Shown: positions 24,898-37,899, counted from the first letter of the stretch. The stretch is DNA of 64,000 bases from Polytrichum commune (GCA_950295325.1 OX485804.1:32178001-32242000); one strand, 5' to 3'. Translations and numbers: made by a program. The notes: generated from the letters alone by a model not told the origin.

Positions 24898-24920
24898 CAA
24901 TATATATATATATATATATT
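24898..24920. repeat. AT dinucleotide microsatellite
   Basis: Alternating AT over about 20 bases in the ERDJ3A upstream region. Confidence 0.8.
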
Positions 24921-25582
24921 TATATGGCCCCCTGAGCATTTTGGTACCTGCGTCGCCGATTCTCGTCTTCTGTGTAGGATAGGAAGGTAGAGAGAGCTAA
25001 AGCAAATTGGTAGGAGGATTATGGTTGTCTTGTAGCTCTCGCTTGCGATCCCTTTGTTATTCTTGCGTGTTGCCAATCCGGGCGATTTTCTTTGTGGAAT
25101 TCTGAGAGAGCGGGTGCGAACTGAGGTTTCACAAATTCTGTTGATTGTTTCAGCTTACGGTACTAGTGGCAGCTGAAGAAGCTTGGTGGGCAAGTTGCCT
25201 TCGATTCGATTGACCTAATCAGACGTTATTGCGCTTCCTCTTCGGATTCCACCTCTTTCTCGTTGCTGAATTTCGTAAGTTTAGAGAGTGCTACTGCGGT
25301 GGCGAGTCGTCTAGGATTGAGTTATGTGATATTGTGTGGTTCCGGATGTTGTGACGTTGTTGTGTGACATTGGCGATCGAAGAAACATACATTGCGACGC
25401 ATCTTGAGTTGTTTTGGCGTCGAATTGTGTTGACTACGCCGGGCCGGGTCAGGCTAGGCTTCTTCTCCAGTCTTCGTGCATTCTGATCGGTGTCGAGAAT
25501 CTGTAGCGCTGCCAGCTTGAGTTTCGTTGGCAACAGAGTAGTTGCGTATGCGGTGTTGCGGTGCGAGGTCGGTTTCCTCGCA

Positions 25583-28500
25583 ATGGCAGTGATTTTGAGG
25601 CTACATTACTTTGTCTTCCTCGCTCTCCTCATTGCTGCAGCTGTGGAGGGCAAGAAGGACCTCTATGAGGTATGTATGCATTCTGTGTTGGTGATGCCTG
25701 TCTTTCAAATCCTTCTCTTACTCTTGATTGAACATTAGATTGCACAAAGTTATGCACGAAATCAGAAATTCTAGCAGACAACATTCCTTTTTAAAGGTAT
25801 GCACGTTCTTCTAAAGATTAAGTAAGTGGAATCATCACTCGAGCTGTCAACAGCTTTTGTATAAGTGGAATCTATCACTGTAATTAAGTTTAACACTTAC
25901 CTGCAATTTCTGGACTATCACATGCACACAAATTAAAACGTCTGATTGCACAAAGTTATGCACGAATTTAGAGATTCTGTCACGCATAATTCGTTTTCTT
26001 CAGCTTATGCACGTCCTTCGAAATATTAAGTAAGTGGAATTATCACTCGAGCTGTCAACAGTAAAGTATAAGCGGAAGCTATCTCTGTTATTGGGTTAGC
26101 ACTTACGTGCGGTTCCTGCCTGTGTATCACTTGTTCCGAACCGTCATTCTTTGGCCAACTCCCTATATTACTTGTTGTCGAGCTTAGGGTTTTACGGGGA
26201 CGATAGACTGGCATATGTACACATCGCGCGAATTGGGTTTCGCTGAAAGCTGTGAGGTTCTCAAGTATGTAATTCTGGAGGATCAGCTTCACAGGCATGG
26301 GAAACCTGTAATCAGCTGGGAGATTCCAGAGTAGGAATATTCGTCTTCTTTAGGTGTGTCGTTTTGTAGTTTGATTCAAATATAGCAGACTTCTTACTCA
26401 CTTGCTGTTTTCCTTGTCTGCCTGCAGGTTTTAGGCGTCGATAAGAGTGCAAGTGAGAGAGACATTAAGAAAGCATTTCACAAGTGAGTATGTTCTCCTG
26501 TTAGCCTGCCATTCTGTCAGTAAGTTGGGATTCTTAATTTGCAAATGTCTTAGTGTAGAATCATATTTACCAGACGTCACCTGATTACTGTAGATCATAC
26601 ACAACAAGTTGTGGCGATGTAATGAAGGTGCCATGTAGCTAAAGTGTTGTCGTACAGAGCAACTTTGTAGTACAAAAGCCATTGATTTTAGACTGAAAAT
26701 GTTTTAGGTCCTCAAGAGGTACTTACATGTCACAGCAACTTTGAGAAGATAGTGAAGACATGTAGTAAAAGTGCTGTCGTACATCAAACAAATGCAACTA
26801 AGTCACGGATTCTAATTATAGTCTCTTTCAGTAAAGATCGCACGACATGCATGTCACAGAAACTTTGATAACGACGAAGTGGGTTCATTTCTGGCGTTTC
26901 TGTGCAATGAGTCAACAACAGTTTCAGCTAATAATGGTGTTGGGCGTGCATGTACACAGACAATCACTAAAGTATCATCCAGACAAAAACAAGGCCAAAA
27001 ATGCCCAGTCGAAGTTTGAAGAAATAAGTCACGGTATGCTATCTATTCCTTGTGCTGTATATCGGGGATGCTCGTGTCTTGACTAAGTTTGCACTTATAT
27101 GTAGGGTCTAGGGTTTTCCTGTTGGCACAGCGTGTAAGATTATATGGAGTCTCTGGCTTTCTTACTGGGTGTTTTGAATTTCTCAAGGAACAATTGCTTC
27201 TCCGGTACTTTGGTGAACCACATAAATAGCGCAGCTGAAACCTTGTTGGCGGATTCACCTGGTCCCAAGGAGGAGCTGTGTGCAGAATTATTGAGATACT
27301 CTGCAATGTGCAAAAGTTGAGGTTTTAGTGCCATCGCAGGTTGAGCTGCAATTTGAAATCAGAAATTATTTTAGCATATTAGAGTTATCCTTTAACTAAA
27401 TGGGACTTTCAGTCGAAAGTTGATTCCCCATGTGTTCTCATTGGTTCCTTTGCAAAGAAAAGCAATAATTCTTCCCACTTGTGGTGCATGCTTGAAGGTA
27501 GTGTTGGAATCTGAATGAAGAGCAACCTATTTCGGGTCATTGAGGATCAAATTCGTTTTAGCACCTCTTGGCAAGCCAAAATAATTTTGACCTTCCATGA
27601 ATCAACGTACAATGTTCTTCGATCAAACCTCCACACTACCTCTGAGCGTGTACTGAAACTTACCGAACATGGAAGGTGTTGTTTGCAAAATAACCGAGTC
27701 GCAACCATAAGTCATGAAAGGATAATTCTGTCATACTGATGACTGACTGAAGTGGTTAAACTGAAGTGGTGACGCTGTCAATTGAATAAAAGCTGTGGCA
27801 TTTGAGTTTGAAACAATTAGTAAGCTCTAACATATTTGAGAGTATAGCAGTTTTCTTGGCACTTATAAAGTCAATGTTCTTTTTTGGCATGGTGCAGCAT
27901 ACGAAATACTTTCTGATGCAGATAAGAGGAAGCAGTATGATCTTACTGGGGATGAGAAGGGAATGCCCGGCCACGGCTTTGGGGGTCCACAGGGTGGTGG
28001 AGTTCATTTTGGAGGTCAGCAATTTGGAGGCCCGCGGTTTCATGGAGCTGGATCAGGGGCTCAAAGGAAATTTACCTTCACTTTCGGCGGGGGTCCTAAT
28101 CGACAGGCTCGAGGGCAAGGCCCTCAGGACTGGTCCCAGTTCTTTCCTACTTCTCAAACGGGACGTCCATCAAAGCCAAAACCTAATGGTGGGAGTGGAT
28201 CTGCAGAACAATCTGGATGGGCCAGTAACCTTTATAATATGTTCACTGGGAACGATGCCGGAGGGTTTGGGGATGTGGGTGGTATGTTTGGGAATGGGGG
28301 CGGTATGTTCAGCAATGTATTTAATTCCTTTGGTCAAGGAGGTGGAGAACAACCTGGGAGAGGAGGGTCTGCTCAGGAGACACTTAGCCTACCAAAGGAA
28401 ATTGAGAAACTCACTCCAAATAAGTTTAAACAACAGGTGTTGGGGACAAGTAAAGGTTCTTGGGCTGTTATGTATTTTGTAACGGATTATGAAGGTTTAA

Positions 28501-30641
28501 GTGATCGTGTGAAGGTATTGGCAGCATTTGCTGAAGAAATGAAAGGGGTTTTGAAGGTATGTTGAAATTTATCTCTTCTGCAGTTCTTGTCTGGGGTTTA
28601 TTCTATCACCATAAGAAGCATAGTGTGCTTGGTTTTTAGAAATGCATCATTGTTGCATGTTATAGCACATTTTCTAAGTTTTTGGTCTCTAATTTTTTTG
28701 AGAGCTAGCAAGCTTTGGGTGCAGCGCATGCATTTGTGTTCTTTGTGTATATGCACTCCACTGCATTATTACTTTCGTCATGGAAGCAAAGGAACTGATT
28801 AAGTGCTGTAATTCTGGGCACAATTACGAGGGGCTGCTTTACTCATGAAAGAGAACTAGTACATTTATTCACAGGGCACTATAGTGTGCTTTGCCTCTTG
28901 TGGGCCGTCAAAGAAGATAAATTATTACCACACCTGTTGACTTTACGCCCTTTTATTTTTTGATAATATACTTACTTGTGTAGCATGTGAATAATCAACT
29001 CTAAACTGTGGCAGCCTACATGTGACTCAATAAACTTTTCTACCAATGATGATCAAGATTCTAGCAGAGATGTGGTTATCTAATGCGACAAATTCATTGC
29101 TCCAGGTTGGTGCAGTTGACTGTCAAAGTAGTGAAGACTTATGTAAAGCACATGGAGTAACTTTTCGGACAACAATATCACCCAAGTTATTGGTTTATAT
29201 ATGGAGGGCGAAGGGAAGGTCGAATGCAGTGCAGTACCCTGGCGAGTGGACAGTTAAGGCACTAAGAAACTTCTACATAAAGCAACTCTCTGCGATTTCA
29301 ACCTCTCTTGATCATCAGAACTTTGTACAAGCAATGTCTAAAGCTCAGGAGCAACCACAGGCCATTTTGGTGAGGAAGACCAAAGATCCTCCAGTTGCAT
29401 GGGCAGCCCTGTGTGGAGAATTCGAGAACCAAATTGAATTTTATGACATCCAAGTAAGAATGACTCGAGGCTGCACTGGATGCACAATTTACTACAGCAA
29501 TTTTACCAATAGAATCTTATATAGTATGTCACAACATGGTATTCAAGGGTCAGCCTTTAGATGATTATTTGGTTATGTCATTCATGTCCTGATTGAGTCC
29601 CCAACCATGTATCCTTGGACAACCTTTACATTTTCGTATTCTAAATTGGTGTTGTGTAGGTCAACGATGAAGTGGATCCTGTTGCCAAGAAGCTTGGAGT
29701 CGAGAAGTTCCCAGCAGTTGTAGGACTTCTTTCAAACGGGGAACAACTTCACCCAGATGACAAAGCTTTGTTTGACAAACCCACTCCAAAATGTGTAGGA
29801 GCTCTCAGAACCTTTCTGGAGAAGCTCAAAAAGAAGGATGATGAGTATGGTGAACCCAAAGAAGGTCCTCAACCTGTTACATTCTTGACACAAACAAATA
29901 TGAAGAAAATATGTGGACCGGACTCAGCTTTGTGTATAATAGCAATATTGAAGTCAAGTGAAGATGAAACGAAAGCCAAGCAGATACTTAATGAGGTTCG
30001 TTTCTTAATGACATTATCCCATGCCAAGTTGAATCTGATACCATTTTTTGAAGCATTGCTGCCACTTTTAATCATCATAGAGCTTGACTGTGATGAAGTT
30101 GATTTATGTTTGGAAGCACGAACCAAGACTAGGAAGATGCATAGGTGAATAGGAAAACTTGATGTAGGAGGATTGCCTGCAAACATTAAAAGGACCTGGA
30201 AACAGATAGTTATTCTAACCACTGTCAAAATATTACTTTACTTTGGTCTGTACTATTATGGGCCCTAACTTTTCTGTGGTAGAGTTCTTTCTGTTAGGCA
30301 CTGCTTGAAAGATGTGCAGATACCACATGTTTCAACTCACACCTTGGCGATGTGATTTTGTGCAGATCTCGCATAAATCACTTGTAAGGAAAATACATGG
30401 ATCACAACCGGTGTCTTACAGTCTTGTTGACAGAGCCAAGCGAAAAACGTTCTTGAAGGCGTTTACTAGAGATGACCTGTCTGGTAGTGACACGCTTTTG
30501 GTAGCTTATAAACCTCGGAAAGGCAGGTCGGCCTTGTACAGTGGACCATTGACATTAGAAGGAGTAGAAGAATTTGTTAGCAAAGCCTTAGGTGGTGATC
30601 TCACCTTTGAGCCTGTATATCAAAAACCAACATTATCTTAG
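25583..30641 (+). CDS. ERDJ3A: ER J-protein with thioredoxin-like region, ERdj3A/TMS1 type
   Basis: Predicted exons 25583-25669, 26428-26483, 26960-27033, 27898-28556, 29106-29453, 29660-29995 and 30366-30641 join in frame to 611 aa. A signal peptide (YFVFLALLIAAAVEG) precedes a J domain split over four exons. The HPD motif is present in QSLKYHPDKNKAKNAQ and the domain closes with ISHAYEILSDADKRKQYDL. A long Gly/Phe-rich segment follows (GGFGDVGGMFGNGGGMF), then a thioredoxin-fold-like region (VGAVDCQSSEDLCKAHGV; VEKFPAVVGLLSNGE) without a CxxC active site, and a conserved C-terminus (LLVAYKPRKGR; LTLEGVEEFV). Arabidopsis ERdj3A (TMS1) has this layout and supports pollen-tube thermotolerance. 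The exon 6 donor (GTTCGT) is weak. Intron 1 contains a 206-bp tandem duplication and intron 3 a family A MITE. Confidence 0.93.
25738..26118 (+). repeat. 206-bp tandem duplication in ERDJ3A intron 1
   Basis: Two diverged copies start with 'gattgcacaaagttatgcac' at 25738 and 25944. Both contain 'tcactcgagctgtcaaca' and end near a 'cacttac.tgc' block. The second copy is slightly truncated. Confidence 0.85.
27381..27729. mobile_element. family A foldback MITE (349 bp) in ERDJ3A intron 3
   Basis: It starts AGAGTTATCCTTTAACTAAA and ends with an inverted match (GAAAGGATAATTCT). Interior blocks 'gtgcatgcttgaaggtagtg' and 'cactacctctgagcgtgtac' pair. The length equals that of the copy at 17884. It lies between exons 3 and 4 of ERDJ3A, splitting the J-domain coding region. 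Confidence 0.88.
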
Positions 30642-33228
30642 ATGACAGTCAGCACTTACAGGAAGCAGGGCTCGAATAGTCTTCTCATGTTTGCGTGCTA
30701 ACTGGTCAATGTTGAGTCTGTTATCCAACATAGGACTTGCGGGAAATTTATTTCATTCACATGACTACTTCAGAGGAATAGGTGCACTAGGTCAATATGA
30801 GAGGCATGTGTCTCAACTTAATTCTAGGAGCTGATAATGGATGGGAAGGTAGGTCAAGTAGGGACTTAAAAATTTGGATGTTGGCAAAAGCACCAATTTT
30901 TTGTACCATTCTACAGTTGAGGGCACTTGAAAAAAACTGTGCCCCGCTTTTTGGTACACAAACAGGTTTGTAAAGGATAAGACGATTGCTGAGTTGGGTT
31001 TGTGAACTTTTGATGTTCATTGCATTTCAAATTCTCCTTTCTGCCCAAATACCATACTGATGTTCCAATTTAGCAATGTGCTACACTCCTCTGACATCAT
31101 ATGCAATTTGTATCCGGAAGACCTGGAATTTATAGGTCGTTTGCAGAGAGGGACACCTGTTGAACTAAAATGTAAGTTGCAAAGTCCTTGTACAGTCAGT
31201 TATTACAATTATAGCAATGTGTTGTTCCTGCACTAGTCCTGTTCTTTGTGGTAGTAGTTTGTCTAACTCAACGAACACCATTCTTCATAGTTGGACAGTG
31301 AAGTTCTGACTTCACATATTCTAATAATTTTAACTGTAGTGTCCACTGCACTTGATTGAATTCTATACAAGAGAACTCTGGGAAAGAACTGTGGTGTTAA
31401 TTTGTGTTGATCAACTAGCCCTCAAGAGTAGGATGAGCAGACTCAAAATCGGTGGTTATGTTAAATTTGGCTGAACTAGATTGACAAAGAATTTCAATGC
31501 AAACAGCCATCTAAGATCAACCAAACTAAACAAAAATTGAAGAATAAGTTCCCAGACACAATGAGCTTCACAAATATGACTCACGTTGAACTGTATATAT
31601 CTCAGAAAAGCGACCACTTCAGTTTACAGTGATTCAAACGCTCCAATCATCTTGAAATTGACCTAAAAACTTTCTTTACAACTTGTGTACCGGTACATAT
31701 CCTGTTTGTAAACATAAAAGCAACCACCTACTCAAATGTTCTCCAGAATATGGTTCTATATCAAAACTATGCCTTCATCTGCTTCGTAAACAGCTAATTG
31801 AACCTGGAATCTCAAATTACAGAAGGCCACCCCTTATATCCTCAAGGCAATGTGTGCTCCTCATTTCTGGGTGCATGCACCAGCAGCTATTCATAATCAT
31901 TTGTGGAAATGCAGGTGCATCTTATATGGTGGAAAATTTTGTTTGATGTGAAAGGGCAGGTGCTCAGAAGCTCAGACATTCAGGACTTCAGAACAGCCCA
32001 TCAATGATACGTGGTCACATCATTCCCATGTACATGTGAGACCTGCAAACAACCAAACTTCAAGTTTATACTCCGTGAAGCCTCCCGTGTCACCAACATC
32101 CACAGATCTAATTTTGAAGTGCAAAGGGGCATCAAAGTACTCCCTTAGCCTTGGAACTACGTCCAAACGTTAGAATGATTCAGCCGACACCTATTTACAC
32201 TAGAGAGGTTAAGAGCTTGACAAAAAGGAGCTTTCTCATTAGCAAAAGTTACAACGCTTAGTTAGCGCCCTGATAATTCCCATGTGGAACAACTACAACA
32301 AGCTCTTGGTCATTTTTCACAAGCTCTCAATCAAAATCCTCAGCTACATCATGAAGGTGCTTAGGAATGTTGAGAGTCCCAGCTCTCATTTTGTGGACCC
32401 CAAACCAATGGGCTTTTCAGCATTCTTTGGCTTTTCATGAATTCTCATTTGTCTGGTACCAGTCACCCCTAATATCTCAATTTGAGCATGGCCACTTCAC
32501 ACTTGCTCAAACTGTTGAGAAGTTGAGGATTGATGAAGCTCTCAATATAGTTTGAGCTTTAATGAAGCTTGTCAATCCAAGTGTCAAACCCTGGAAAAAT
32601 GCAAGTTCAAGCTCTCAACTCAAGTGACAGTGTAAAGGGTCCTACCGTTGTGATATTATAGCAAACCAAGCATTCATGATGCTTACTAGCTTTGTATTGC
32701 CATTGGGCGGACTTCCCAAGCGGAGGGTGGCCATGTGCTGGGTCCCCTAATGTCCAGTATCTAACGTAATTTCCCTTGGGAAGAGATTATGCACATCATC
32801 GAAGAACTTTGTGAACAATCTGTTGGATAATTTGACATTTACGAATGAAGTGGAAAGTTTGAGTGTGTCGTTCACCCCAAGCAGACTTGAGGTGGAGGCC
32901 ATAATCTCTTCGCAAAAGAAATTATGATGAAAAGTTCCATAAAAATCTCCGAACGGATGACGCCACAATCTCTGGATGAATGTCCAAACAATTCACGCTC
33001 ACCCTGTTCATGCTCGGCAACAAAATCCAAGGGCAGCATGCTCCATCATGCCAAATAGTGCTGTGCAAAACCTTGTGAATTTAGGCTTGCAAGGCTTAGG
33101 GTTTTAGGGCTTAAAGGGTTTAGGGTTTCAGCAAGAATGAAGGGATGATGCATCCGCTCCTGCTGAAATTCTCTACGTTCCACGTAACGAAAAAGAGCGA
33201 GAGACGAGATGAAGCAAGCTCACCTTCT
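30642..33228. other. intergenic interval, no gene recognised
   Basis: Probable 3' ends of ERDJ3A and of the GIP1-like gene. ORFs here have no recognisable domains or splice context. Near 33096-33128 there is a short run of degenerate TTTAGGG units. Confidence 0.5.
33096..33128. repeat. short interstitial telomere-like tract
   Basis: Two clusters, TTAGGGTTTTAGGGC and GGGTTTAGGGTTT, match the plant telomere unit TTTAGGG. The tract lies about 100 bases beyond the stop of the GIP1-like gene, so it is not a typical promoter telo-box for that gene. Confidence 0.5.
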
Positions 33229-33432
33229 TTACGATTGCTTCTGCGCGTACGCGGCTGCCTCCCGCCGAAGCTCCTTGACGACGGCAGCCAAGGCTTCGGG
33301 GTTGACACCATGCTCACACAAAGCGACGAGAATGGCAAGCGTCTGGCGGTCCAAGCCTGTGCCCAGCACATCGGACATGAGGTGCACCAGGTCCAGCGAT
33401 TCCCTCGCCCTTTGCAACGCCACGCCGTCCAT
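33229..33432 (-). CDS. GIP1: mitotic-spindle organizing protein 1 / GCP3-interacting protein
   Basis: A single open frame of 67 aa starts with ATG at 33432 and ends TAA. The length and sequence fit MZT1/GIP1, a small subunit that binds GCP3-type proteins and recruits gamma-tubulin complexes to nucleate microtubules at nuclear envelopes, spindles and cortical sites. The conserved core is visible: ARESLDLVHLMSDVLGTGLD, then ALCEHGVNPEALAAVVKELR. The N-terminus has no signal and the protein should be cytoplasmic/nuclear. CT-rich sequence directly upstream of the start (about 33436-33465) is probably leader. No intron is needed for the coding part. Confidence 0.93.
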   Translation of the reverse strand: MDGVALQRARESLDLVHLMSDVLGTGLDRQTLAILVALCEHGVNPEALAAVVKELRREAAAYAQKQS

Positions 33433-34089
33433 CTCTCCACCCTCCCTCTCTCTCTCTCGCTCTCTCGCGAGCAGCGTCCAAGATTGAAGTCTTCAATGCC
33501 CTTAAAACGTGATTTGGCCCTTCAAAATATACCTCCCTCAAAACAACCCTTCAAAACGCAACCCCAAATTGAAAATGAAGATGTCACTTGAAGTCCTCAA
33601 TATAATATGCCTGTCACAAGAACCAACAAGCGTAAGGCATTGTCACTACAAGAAATGGAGTTAGATGGTTGATTCTTAATTCTTCACATTGGATTGAAAA
33701 CATGTACCATATAATTCATGCACAAGTTTAATATGAGTTTTGTATTTCATTTCTATACTCTTGGATTAACGTCTTGGATTTGAACCAGCCCTTCAACTGA
33801 AGCGTTGAAATTTGAGAGCCCTTCAAAATGAAACTCATATGAGGGCTTCAATCTTGAACACCATGCGCGAGTTTCTCTTCTCCCACTCTCTTGTCTGTAT
33901 TGCCCTTTCCGTTCCAAGGAGCAGGGAGAACCGATCGCTAGTTACAGATGAACCGGTTGAGTTTGAGATTGAACCGGTTGAAGTTCAGGAAAATTGCCCA
34001 TTATTTTAGAGGAATCTATGGAATACATCTCAAATTAATGAAGAAAAAGTGAAAGGTTCACAACATGTAACCGGTTGGACTTGGAAGCA

Positions 34090-34224
34090 CATAAGATTAT
34101 TCAAATCCATAACAATGCTATGTGGGATTGACAATAATCCACATAATGTGGGAAATATCAGGGAATATTCTGTGGAATACTATCATTCCCACATAACATT
34201 GTTATGGATCTGAATAATGTTATG
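34090..34224. mobile_element. short foldback element (about 135 bp)
   Basis: The first about 40 bases ('cataagattattcaaatcca', then 'taacaatgctatgtggga') are repeated in inverted orientation at the end ('tcccacataacattgttatg' onward) with few mismatches. It is compatible with a small hairpin MITE. No family name can be given. Confidence 0.75.
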
Positions 34225-34364
34225 CACTAGGATCTTGACCAATTATGTCCAGAAGTCTCCCGGGACACTGTTCCTTTCCTTCTTTTCCTTTCCTCCTTTC
34301 CTCCTCCTTTTATTTTATTTTATTTTTCTTATTCCTCTTCTTGTTCTAGGTTCGACACCTAACA

Positions 34365-34735
34365 TAGGCATCCCTTATTTGGTTATTTTTCTTTTTAGGA
34401 CACTTATATTAGAGTGGTGTTTGGTTTGGTTTGGTGTGGCTCCAAGAATAGATACCAAACAAATTCATGCTTGAACACGATTGGATTGTGGGGCTCAACT
34501 ATGAGAACCATTCTAAATTTAACGATCAACTTACTTGGGGAGGATTTATATGAACACAAAAATCTTTCTTAACTTTGATAGAGAATAAGATATAATTCAT
34601 ATGAGTTTCAAATATTTTTGAGGAAAGTGACTTTGGACTTGTTTACCATCTTGTACTAATTTTGTGTTTCATATCCTAGAAGAAGTGGGCTAGCCGGAAA
34701 AAGGCATCCATTCAAGACCCATCTATCTTAGTCAA
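34365..34735 (+). repeat. repeat family B, near-complete copy
   Basis: It begins 'cccttatttggttattttt' and ends 'caagacccatctatctta' and includes all family blocks. It is the best copy for defining both ends, together with 1465 and 61400-62112. Confidence 0.6.
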
Positions 34736-35158
34736 CATAATAGGTGATCTATATGATAGTGGAAGAAGAAAATATAATAAATAAGAGCATTCATGTGAGC
34801 TTCAAATTTTGTATGAGATAATCGTTTTGATCTTTGCTAGAATTTTTGGCTCGTGTATTTCATGTCCTAGAAAAGTGGGTGCATTTTTTTAATTGATTTG
34901 ATTTCCAATTTTATGTCTAGTGGGATCAAAAGACATGTTCTTATCATTTTTTTTTACATGCTTGACACAAATCCAAAGTCCTCTACTTCTAATAGGAAAC
35001 CACTTTGCTCTGCCTCTTTTCAATTCCATCCAAAATCCTCTCCACCAAAGTGAATTTCAACAAATCAAAATTCGCAAAGAGCAAATTATTGCATATGAGT
35101 ATACCTCTCACTCACTTCACATAAAAGCCCTAAAATGGTAGAAGTCCGGAGGATACTA

Positions 35159-35560
35159 CACTAAATATACCAATTGATGAGTGTGGGAAATTAGTGGGGG
35201 AGGGAAATTAGTGAAGGTGATATTAAATTCTTCTACGCTATGAATAAGTGCCACCAAAAGATCTTAGATCTAAGATTAGGAAGCACTATTCACTTAAAGT
35301 ACCGGCGCTTGGCACAATTCACAATTCATTGTTCATTTAAAGTACCAACACTTGGCAATAATCACTAAATGTATCAACACTTGGCACTATTCATTGACAA
35401 GCATGTGGCGCACATTATTCACAAGTAAGTATAGAATTTACCGTAGTCATGGATTTAGTGTCACTCAGTAGCAACTGTAGCCCTCGGTGACTTTGAGATT
35501 TGGCTAGAGTGTGCGTGTGACTTGAATTAGTACCACCCTCACTAATTGGTGTATTTAGTG
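35159..35560. mobile_element. TIR element with CACTAAATA ends (402 bp)
   Basis: The start CACTAAATATACCAATT is matched in inverted orientation by AATTGGTGTATTTAGTG at the end. Both sides are flanked by TA (35157-35158 and 35561-35562). The interior contains degenerate tandem units around 'taccaacacttggcaataat' (about 35280-35430). A TA duplication would suggest a mariner-type MITE, while the ends resemble CACTA elements. The superfamily is undecided. Confidence 0.75.
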
Positions 35561-37899
35561 TAATTTTAATTTATTTGAGACCATAAATAGTTTCAAAGAC
35601 CCTCAATTAGTCTAGTCCAACTCATATGAGATGAATCAGCCACAAAACTTATAAAAGTTTTCATGTTTTTAGGGTTGGATGGATGAGAGGTATGCTCAGG
35701 CAATAGTTCCCTCTCCTCAAAATCTGGCTGACATGGGGCCTCCTCTTTCATTTTACTCCTTGTTGAGTCTACATTCTCCCAAACTTCCAAAAATGAAGAA
35801 CCTAATACATGCTTAATACATGCCTAACACTTTGGAGATAGAATATGTTTTAGAAACTGCACATAATAAAAATAAATTGAATTGGTGAATCTCTTTGAAA
35901 TATATAGTCTGGCATGTTTTGGAGGGATTTTGCTAAACTTGTGTGAATTGTGATCGTCATAGGGCGATGTGATGTTGGTTGACACTCAAAAGTAATACAA
36001 AGTGGCAATGGGGGGGTATATCATGATGTTTGAAAGATTTCTAAAAAGAAGAATATCATGGACATTAATTTGAGTTAAGCTTCATGGGGCACCATTTTAT
36101 ACAGAAGACTCGTTCAATCACCTCCAAAAAGAAACATGTACAAAATATAGACCTAATGTCAATATTGTAATGGAAGCAAGAAACCTTGAAGGGCTAACTT
36201 AGGAGTTAAATTTCAAGACATAATGAAACTCAATCCTTAAGGTAACCCTTAAAGGCTTCAACTTGCCATTGCAAGTATTTTGTAAACATTTTGTTTATGT
36301 TTGCTTAATTGCCTTGCCTTCTTTCCACTTGCAACCAAACCATACCAATGTTCTTTTTGTCTTTCTTTACATGAACCCTTCTTATGGATGAAGGCACATG
36401 TAATATGAGCAATGTTCCCTTTTTATATTAAGCCTAGGTGGATGGTGTGCAAGGCTTGCAATTCCAAGACTAGTATATGAGATGTCTCCCTCTTCACAAT
36501 GTTGATTGAAGAGTCGAACATTCAGCTAGGACTAGACACCCACCTCTTTGACTTGGGCCCCAACCAACACCACTCATGGTGAAAACGCTGTCAAATGTAT
36601 TATATCTTTTAGTTTTCTTTTACTAGACGATATGAACCCAAATTACCTAGTCTACACACAATTCTACAGGGGTTAGGCTTTCACTAGACCCTTTCACCTT
36701 GGTAATGTTGGTGACTGGCCTAGGACATTCCAGAATAAATTTGGAATGATGTGCAAGTGATTCAGGGGGCCATGGTAGCCACCTCGTACCTGCATAAGAG
36801 TTCACTGTGAGAATAGATTAGGTATTTTGAGTGTGGGTTCATGATTGTTCCGATTTTTCCAGGTGAAATCATTTCATGAGTCAATCGAGACCCCACATGC
36901 AACTTTGAATCCTATCAACAGATGCAAAGGATAGGATTGAACATGAAAATTGTAGGTCTTGTGAATGATTAGGAGAAGACTTTTGCACAGCAAGATTGTA
37001 AGTACTACATATTATGGATCGGCCTTCTTGTAATTACATCTATTTGCTCAAACTTCTCCACATTGAATAACGCATCTTCATGAGTCACAGGGATCAGAAA
37101 CTACTGTAGTGCTTTTTATGTTCCCAGAACTGTTTTAAGGTTCTATTCTAAATCTAATTACATTATCAGATGTCAAGTATCTATCACATCTTATGTACAT
37201 TGTTATGTAATAAATGAAGGTACCTTCACTTTCTATCTCTTCATGTTCATCAGTTGTAGACGAATGGTTTTATTGCCAGGACAAATCATCTTCAGTGTTG
37301 AGCTTTGTTCATCGAGTGGGCTGTTGATTTCTTTGCTTGGTCTGGCACACATAGACAAGTGTTTTAAATTGGAGTTGAGCTTCCTGAAAACATCTTAGAT
37401 GCTGCAATTTGCAAGTTTAGTAATCTAGGGCTTCTTTATTACCATTTCTTTGGCTGCTGCAGAGCTAAAGCCCATTCTCGTAGTTGCCACCGGAATTTAA
37501 ATCCTCCTTACTTGCTTTAGAGATGATGTGGAACCCGCAGAAACCAATTTATTTTTGATGGGTGGTCTACTAATGTATTCAGAACTCTAAGTATTTCTTT
37601 GAGGAACCACATTCCTTCAGCATCGCCAGAACAATGTTGTGACCATTGTCATACATTAAAACCGACTCCATGTAACCTTTCTCATCTTATTACACGTTCC
37701 TCTTCTACTCCACGCGTTAAAACCTCAATCAAAGACAGCCAAATTGCCCATAAACTAAATTTCTACTAAATCTCTATTCAGCAAGTTTGTCCTAGAGACT
37801 TCTGCACCCAAACGCATCCAAAGTGTCAGAAAAAATAGAAGAAAAAAAATGACGATGTCCAGCCTGTGGTAATATATTTATATTATAGTAATTGAAGCA

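Larger units (their letters stand above)
22868..25582. other. shared upstream region between ERDJ3B and ERDJ3A
   Basis: This 2.7-kb interval lies between two divergent starts. Each flank (about 22870-23520 and 24780-25580) is GC-richer and probably holds leaders and promoters. The middle (23550-24300) is AT-rich and has no gene seen. It contains a CACGTG at 23252-23257, a TGACGTG at 24496-24502 and an (AT)n run near 24898-24920. Confidence 0.5.
33433..37899. other. intergenic interval rich in small inverted-repeat elements
   Basis: No gene was recognised in 4.5 kb. It holds a small foldback (34090-34224), a family B copy (34365-34735) and a TIR element with CACTA-like ends (35159-35560). From about 35600 to 37900 I see only AT-rich sequence without domain-bearing ORFs. 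Confidence 0.55.

Noticed and set aside
33096-33128. True telomere or chromosome-end signal
   Set aside because: Only a few degenerate TTTAGGG units. It is an interstitial or telo-box-like tract.
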